DNA of 46,090 bases from Erwinia typographi (GTDB lineage Bacteria > Pseudomonadota > Gammaproteobacteria > Enterobacterales > Enterobacteriaceae): assembly GCF_000773975.1 (NCBI RefSeq), contig NZ_JRUQ01000042.1, forward strand, positions 1-46,090, given 5' to 3'. The notes beneath the pieces are model-generated. The model ran no database searches. It saw only the letters and a program-made list of their open reading frames with translations, and had not been told where the DNA came from. Position numbers and translations under genes: made by a program. Of the stretch, positions 41,663 to 46,090 are shown piece by piece; the stretch's first letter is position 1; each line of letters opens with the position of its first letter.

Positions 41663-42198
41663 TTCCTCTTTTTGTCTGTACGGCTCTCTTTCTGTCCGTC
41701 GCCGTTTTCACGGCGGGGCGACTGAGTGCCGATCTCGTTCGGGCGATAGCTAACGATTTGACCTGCGGGAGTGACAACGATCCGCTCTTCTCTGAACATG
41801 AATCCGTCAAATAGCACGCCGTTACGCGGCATATAGCCCAGAATATTGGCGATCATATTTTCTTCATTTGGGCTGGAAATATAGACCGGCCTGTAGTCAA
41901 AGCGTACGCCCTGCGCATCGGATTTTCGCTGCTCGAGGCGGACTTTCATCCTGAAGCGGTTATCATTCGGACTGCTCAGCGTTATCATCACCACCTTATC
42001 TCTGGTATCGAATCTGGCGTTGTAAAGCTCACGGTTTTTGGACCGCAGATCGTAATAACCCAGTTGGAGATCTTCGCCTGTGTATTCTGGGGTAAACAGT
42101 TCCGTCCTGAAAAAAAAACGCTGCTGCTGTACCAGCAGTACCCCGGCGGCCAGCAGCGTTAGCGCCATCAGGCTAACTGATACAGGTTGCCATTTCAT
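41629..42198 (-). CDS. Periplasmic single-span protein, possible ToxS-like partner
   Basis: A 189-residue protein with an uncleaved-looking N-terminal span (residues 7-24) and a beta-rich periplasmic domain (about 35-150), then a basic, polar tail (160-189). It has no cysteine. It is encoded directly downstream of a ToxR-like regulator, overlapping it by 26 bases. Size, topology and gene order are those of ToxS, PsaF/MyfF and TcpH, which stabilise their partner regulators in the periplasm. I see no clear sequence similarity to ToxS, so the role is inferred from context. Confidence 0.7.
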   Translation of the reverse strand: MKWQPVSVSLMALTLLAAGVLLVQQQRFFFRTELFTPEYTGEDLQLGYYDLRSKNRELYNARFDTRDKVVMITLSSPNDNRFRMKVRLEQRKSDAQGVRFDYRPVYISSPNEENMIANILGYMPRNGVLFDGFMFREERIVVTPAGQIVSYRPNEIGTQSPRRENGDGQKESRTDKKRNQPRSAEGMMP

Positions 42199-43072
42199 TC
42201 AGTTTTCTCTCCGTTTCCCGGTAAATAAGTGCGTTAAACAGATTATTATCGGTGCGCCATTGGGCGATGTTCATCGCCAGCTGGCGGCGATCGCAGCGGC
42301 TGATAAGCAGCAGGGTATAGTTCATCGTGGTGTCAGAGGTAAAGAAAAAGATCCGCATCCTGACCTGCTGGTTTTTCAGCATCTGATTCAGGGCGAACAG
42401 GGTTTGCGTTAATAACGGGGTCAGGTTTTCTTGTGGGGCCAGCCGCTGCGGGCTGCGGTGCAGCTCATACAGCTGAATATTGCTGTAAGTCCCTGTGTCC
42501 TGCTCGGTGAGGCTGTTGAGCGGAGCGGGCTGACTGTTGATGCTCAGTACCATCACAAGCAGGATCAGCACCGAACACTGAACAAGGGCAATCTTAAACC
42601 ACTTACCCATGTGTCGTTGCACCACCAGCTGGGCGCCCTCAGAGCGGGCAACTGGATCGTCTTCGTTCTGTGCAGGTGTGTTTTCGACAGCAGCAGCTTC
42701 TTCCATCGACACAACGTCCAGCTCATCCTGACAAAAATCCTCTTCGCGGCGAAATTCGCAAAATTCGGCTTCAAGGATATAGCCCTTTCTGGGAATCGTT
42801 TTGATGATGCGCTGCTGCTTGCCATCATCTTCCAGCGCCACGCGCAGGGCGTGAATCGCATTGGGCAAGCTGTTATTGCCAATTACCCGACTCTCCCATA
42901 CAAGCGTATTCAGTTCTTTACGAGTCAGAATCACACCAACATGCTGCACCAGTACAATCAGTAGCTTGAGCTGATATTCCCCCAGGCGGCGCTGCTCTCC
43001 AGTGACTTCATGGATTAGTGAACCGGAGCGGATATCTATCAGCCAGTGATGAATAATACATTCAGAAATCAT
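42173..43072 (-). CDS. ToxR/CadC-like membrane-bound transcription regulator
   Basis: A 299-residue protein. Residues about 8-105 form an OmpR-type winged helix with the ToxR-like sequence VILTRKELNTLVWESRVIGN, then LPNAIHALRVAL and IKTIPRKGYIL. A linker (105-158) leads to one membrane span (159-178). The periplasmic domain (179-299) has two cysteines, Cys260 and Cys297. That recalls the regulatory disulfide of ToxR, also near the C-terminus. It should sense a periplasmic signal and act on DNA from the membrane. The downstream gene overlaps it by 26 bases and is likely its partner. Targets unknown. Confidence 0.88.
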   Translation of the reverse strand: MISECIIHHWLIDIRSGSLIHEVTGEQRRLGEYQLKLLIVLVQHVGVILTRKELNTLVWESRVIGNNSLPNAIHALRVALEDDGKQQRIIKTIPRKGYILEAEFCEFRREEDFCQDELDVVSMEEAAAVENTPAQNEDDPVARSEGAQLVVQRHMGKWFKIALVQCSVLILLVMVLSINSQPAPLNSLTEQDTGTYSNIQLYELHRSPQRLAPQENLTPLLTQTLFALNQMLKNQQVRMRIFFFTSDTTMNYTLLLISRCDRRQLAMNIAQWRTDNNLFNALIYRETERKLNEMATCIS

Positions 43073-43671
43073 AAAGTGCGGTTTACCAGAGTGTTGTCTT
43101 ATATCACTTAAGTCGTCTAAAGAGCCAAATGAAACATTAGCAATATTGGTGGCAGGCGTTCAGTCCCACAAAAAATTCCTTAGGATTGCCTTCATTTTCG
43201 CCAGGTTTATCTGTGTTTTCAATACCTTCTCCGGCAGCTTTATTTGGCTGTGAAGGGGATTTAATTGACAGGAAGTAAAATGGAGTATTCGTATCATTAT
43301 GATTGTAAACTGTTTGTCTGGGATGGCGGGATGTAAGGAAGGTTTTTTTGTGATGTGGGTCAACTCGTTAACTCGGTGGTGAGAATATAGGATTATTCTT
43401 GGGGAAATAGCATTCAGGCTTGATATTCACTGGCGTGGTTTAAATAAGGTGTCTTTTATTTTTTTCTGTGTTTCTGAGCCGTTTAGTTATTATTTTATTC
43501 TTCCACTTAATTATCCCGCACCTGCGCCAATTATTTCTGTCGCTGGTCTTGTTCTGTATCAATAATATGTGGGTATTTTCTTAACCGTTCCCTGTGAAAC
43601 AGGGTAGACTTCGCCGTCCTTTTTCTCTCAACCTGACGTGGCGAATAATCCGCGCGGAGACCCTATCTGTA
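43073..43671. other. Low-G+C intergenic region, no gene seen
   Basis: About 600 bases between the ToxR-like gene and the LprI-domain gene. It is markedly A/T-rich, with T-runs near 43341-43347 and 43460-43468. A 67-codon - strand frame at 43160-43363 lacks family character and a ribosome site. The upstream half must carry the ToxR-like gene's promoter. Nothing else could be supported. Confidence 0.4.
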
Positions 43672-44658
43672 ATGACCCCGTTTCGCTTACTCAGCTTCGT
43701 CCTCGGTCTGACGCTGTTTTGTTCTTACGCCCATGCGATTGACTGTGCCCGATCTTCCTCCGTAGTGGAAAACACCCTCTGCTCGGTACCTCAATTGGTC
43801 TGGCTGGACAGCGTCCTGAATGACAGCTATCACAATCGCATCAGGGAAATCCCACAGCGTATTGAACAAAATATGGCCGACTGGCGAAAGTCTCGCGATC
43901 TCTGTACCAGTCCTTCCTGCCTGCGTCGCGCTTACCTGGAGGGGATTAGTACGCTTTACAGCGCCAGCCGTCCCTTTGACTGGCAGGGAGAGTGGTGGAA
44001 CAGTACCGCCAGCAACGGCAACGGTGGGCAAATTATTATATATAGCGTGGCGGAGTGGGGATTCAGGCTGGACGCAACGCTATGGGGCGGAGTCTATAGA
44101 ACCAGCTTCAGCGGCGAGTCGCGTAAATTCTATGGGTTGGGTTTTGTTGATCAGATCGCCTGGGGAGGCAAGTGCGCGCTACTGCTGATACCTCGTGAGG
44201 ATGGTAGTATCGATGTCAGTAGCGACAGCTCCGGCAATTGCAGGCTGCTGATGCCCGGCGGCATTGCTATTGACGGCACGTACGTTCGCAGTACGAGCGA
44301 TCCGCGACCTGCTCAGACGCTATTAAGCCTGGGGATTTTCCCTGACAAGCAGCTGGACGACCGCTTCCGCTCTCTGGCAGGGGAGGATTATGTGAACTAT
44401 GTAGCCACCGCCAACAGCGTGGTTTATGGCAAGGATATCGATGGCCTGGGCGCTTCGGTGTTGAATCTATCGGTGAAAGGGATGGCTAACCGTAAATCGG
44501 CAATCATTATGTACACCCCGGATGGCAAAATTTGGGCGATGCGGGTGCGACCCGATAAACAGCAAGGCGTGAAAATCAGCTACCTGACGACGGAGCAGGA
44601 GAGCCAGTTCTTGCCGAAAACTCTCTCGACATGGCGTGAGCTGTTTATTGATGAGTAA
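43672..44658 (+). CDS. Secreted protein with LprI/DUF1311-like N-terminal domain
   Basis: A 328-residue precursor. The signal peptide is residues 1-23 (ending Y-A-H-A before I-D-C). Mature residues about 25-95 follow the LprI/DUF1311 pattern: D-C-A-R...E-N-T-L-C...L-D-S-V-L-N-D-S-Y and W-R-K-S-R-D-L-C...C-L-R-R-A-Y, with four cysteines for two disulfides. LprI domains inhibit lysozyme in some bacteria; that activity is not proven here. The remaining 230 residues (beta-rich, with WQGEWWNSTASNGNGG) are not recognised. ATG 43672 is preferred over an upstream ATG at 43594 because it starts a proper signal peptide and has GGAGA upstream. Confidence 0.75.
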   Translation: MTPFRLLSFVLGLTLFCSYAHAIDCARSSSVVENTLCSVPQLVWLDSVLNDSYHNRIREIPQRIEQNMADWRKSRDLCTSPSCLRRAYLEGISTLYSASRPFDWQGEWWNSTASNGNGGQIIIYSVAEWGFRLDATLWGGVYRTSFSGESRKFYGLGFVDQIAWGGKCALLLIPREDGSIDVSSDSSGNCRLLMPGGIAIDGTYVRSTSDPRPAQTLLSLGIFPDKQLDDRFRSLAGEDYVNYVATANSVVYGKDIDGLGASVLNLSVKGMANRKSAIIMYTPDGKIWAMRVRPDKQQGVKISYLTTEQESQFLPKTLSTWRELFIDE

Positions 44659-44895
44659 GATCGCCAGATTTTCGCCACGGCTGTCTCCGGGGGCGATGAT
44701 TTTTCCAGTGCTGATTAGTGAACAAATAATAAGGAAGCTGCCGCCCTGGTTTGGTGTGCTGCACGATATAACGGTGATAGCAGGGTGGGCTGGAAGCCGC
44801 TTTTCTGCTGGTTGCAATGGCTGCCAGGCTACTGCTACTCTGACGCCCCGGCACTGACCCCATAAGGGACGTGCTTGCCTGAAACAGGATGGTTA

Positions 44896-45390
44896 ATGAT
44901 TTGGTTGATGCTGGCGACCCTGATTGTGGTCTTTATAATTGGCTTTCGCGTGCTCAATTCACAGGCGCGCCGGGCGGCTAAAGCGCTAACGAAACGGCTG
45001 AACCTTGAGCCGGTGTATGTGGAGTCGCTGATTAGCCTGATGGGCCGCACTGCTGGTGACGAGTTTGTGCAGTATCTTACCCGTGATAATGAAGCGCACA
45101 TCGCTAATGCGGCCAGCGTGCTGCTGATTTACCAGGTGTTTATTGTTGATGAATCTGAAGAGAGCCTGATGTTCTGGCGTGGGGTGCTGCGTAAGGCCTA
45201 CCTGCCCACCGAGCTCAGCAACGAACATGTGCGGCTGGCGCTAACCTTCCTGCGCGAGCTGGAGCCAGATGCTCAGGAAATGCAGGCTTTTCGTCTGCGC
45301 TACAACAGCCGTTTTTCTCCGCAGGACGATGTCATAGCGGATACCGACAGCAATGTTTATTCCCTGCATTCACGATTGAATCGTCATTAG
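44896..45390 (+). CDS. yicN: YicN-like DUF1198 protein
   Basis: A 164-residue protein matching E. coli YicN as I remember it: MIWLMLATLIVVFIIGFRVL at the N-terminus (one membrane span, residues 1-20), then SLISLMGRTAGDEFVQYL, ASVLLIYQVFIVDESEESL and LALTFLRELEPDAQEM. The function is unknown; it is probably a membrane-anchored cytoplasmic protein. ATG 44896 is chosen, with AGGA 7 bases upstream. An upstream TTG at 44875 is possible but adds residues outside the family pattern. Confidence 0.88.
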   Translation: MIWLMLATLIVVFIIGFRVLNSQARRAAKALTKRLNLEPVYVESLISLMGRTAGDEFVQYLTRDNEAHIANAASVLLIYQVFIVDESEESLMFWRGVLRKAYLPTELSNEHVRLALTFLRELEPDAQEMQAFRLRYNSRFSPQDDVIADTDSNVYSLHSRLNRH

Positions 45391-45541
45391 GCCTTTTTCT
45401 CCTCTTTTTCATTTGATTTACATGGTTTTTTACGTGAGGCATCGCATTTTTCTGCCATTAAACCGATTGTCGGGCAGGCTGTTTCAGATTAAAATTCCCA
45501 CAGTAATTCAGAGGAATTTGAGCATTCAGGGAGAAAGAAAA

Positions 45542-45835
45542 ATGGAACAGAGAAGGGGAAAAATAGAGGGCCGGTACGATGTCCTGCAACAGGATGTAAG
45601 CTTACTGAAACAAGATGTCTCCATCCTGAAAGAGGATGTTTCGGTGCTTAAGATGGATGTCGCCGTGATTAAATCTAATTACGTGACCAAAGAAGATCTT
45701 GCCAGGGTAAGCCGGGATATTGAGGGTGTCAGGGTAGAGTTATATAACTCGCTTTCTCAGCAAACCACCAAGTTCGTTGCCTGGATGTTTATTCTTCTCG
45801 GTGCGGGACTGGGTGTGGCAAAAATTATTTTCTGA
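45542..45835 (+). CDS. Tail-anchored coiled-coil protein with heptad repeats
   Basis: A 97-residue protein. Residues about 15-44 carry four heptad-length repeats of the form L-x-x-D-V-S-x (QQDVSLL, KQDVSIL, KEDVSVL, KMDVAVI), a near-perfect coiled coil. A linker helix follows, then a C-terminal membrane span (79-97). The repeats are 21 bases long with many synonymous differences, so they are old. The ATG at 45542 has GGGAGA 6 bases upstream. It resembles small phage XhlA-like or DUF1640-like proteins in layout, but I do not recognise a family. Likely oligomeric and tail-anchored in the inner membrane. Confidence 0.7.
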   Translation: MEQRRGKIEGRYDVLQQDVSLLKQDVSILKEDVSVLKMDVAVIKSNYVTKEDLARVSRDIEGVRVELYNSLSQQTTKFVAWMFILLGAGLGVAKIIF

Positions 45836-45919
45836 TTGCAACGCCAGTCCCGCTCGGCAGGAGGAATTGTCCGGTTAGGCGAACCTCTTCGACCATCCGG
45901 CCTGTAGCGCCGTACCGCC

Positions 45920-46090
45920 TTAAAGTGGCGACACTTCATTCTTTTCTATCACGGCAAGTGCCAGCCCTTTAGGCGGTGAGAGCGGCTGGCTTAAAAATGT
46001 CAGCTTTGTGTGGGCGTAGGTAAATGCCAGCGTGTTGGCTGCGGTGGTCGCTGTTACCGCGCTGCGAAAGGCCTCATTGTCGTTCCACGG
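45920..46090 (-). CDS. 3' end of an unidentified gene (runs off the window)
   Basis: The last 56 codons of a - strand gene that continues beyond the right edge. The stop is TAA at 45922-45920. The visible part (WNDNEAFRSAVTATTAANTL, then TYAHTKLTFLSQPLS) is open to the edge and has normal codon use. The family is not recognised. Confidence 0.6.
   Translation of the reverse strand, partial: PWNDNEAFRSAVTATTAANTLAFTYAHTKLTFLSQPLSPPKGLALAVIEKNEVSPL

Overview
The window looks like chromosomal DNA of a gamma-proteobacterium of the order Enterobacterales, most likely an Erwiniaceae-type organism (Pantoea/Erwinia-like). The evidence is enterobacterial core genes (mqo with a signal peptide, lldR-lldD, cheV with a sigma-28 promoter, yicN and a 32-residue yoaK homologue) mixed with plant-associate-type accessory catabolic clusters. 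The family placement is inference. No phage, transposase, CRISPR array or rRNA was seen.

Region by region. (1) 1-2170: AT-rich accessory DNA with an IraP-like anti-adaptor, an unrecognised six-span membrane protein, a TonB-C-terminal-domain lipoprotein behind a strong Fur box, and a gene remnant. (2) 2171-18056: a large nutrient-scavenging locus. A ketopantoate-reductase-like gene sits at the left edge. A + operon encodes two peptide-type ABC permeases, a four-domain rhodanese, an enolase-superfamily enzyme and a fused double ATPase. A convergent - operon encodes the periplasmic binding protein, a class II aldolase, SfnB/DszC-type and NtaA/DszA-type flavin monooxygenases in a mirrored SfnB-LLM-LLM-SfnB order, and an SDR protein without its catalytic residues. 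Together the genes form one complete importer plus an oxidative, probably sulfur-releasing, pathway for an unknown organic compound. (3) 18431-20553: an acetyltransferase and small proteins. (4) 20623-24247: a PTS permease, a mannonate-dehydratase-like enzyme and a GntR regulator. (5) 24492-25333: an acetyltransferase and tandem tRNA-Lys(CTT) and tRNA-Gly(CCC) genes.

(6) 25490-32070: an AfuABC/FbpABC-type ABC transporter with a citrate/C4-dicarboxylate-type two-component system behind it; the binding-protein leader can fold into a hairpin that hides its ribosome binding site. (7) 32285-36421: msrA, a 42-residue lipoprotein, mqo, yoaK, a secreted protein and a type II lumazine synthase. (8) 36517-38661: lldR and lldD with two identical, oppositely oriented operators and no lldP; the lldD terminator overlaps the sigma-28 promoter of cheV. 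(9) 38774-41662: cheV, an EamA exporter and an AraC regulator. (10) 41629-43072: a ToxR-like membrane regulator with a downstream ToxS-like partner. (11) 43672-46090: an LprI-domain protein, yicN, a heptad-repeat coiled-coil protein and the 3' end of a gene entering from the right.

The best candidates for something undescribed are the mirrored monooxygenase/rhodanese/peptide-importer locus and the ToxRS-like pair. All family assignments are from reading the translated sequence and from memory of the families; no search was run.
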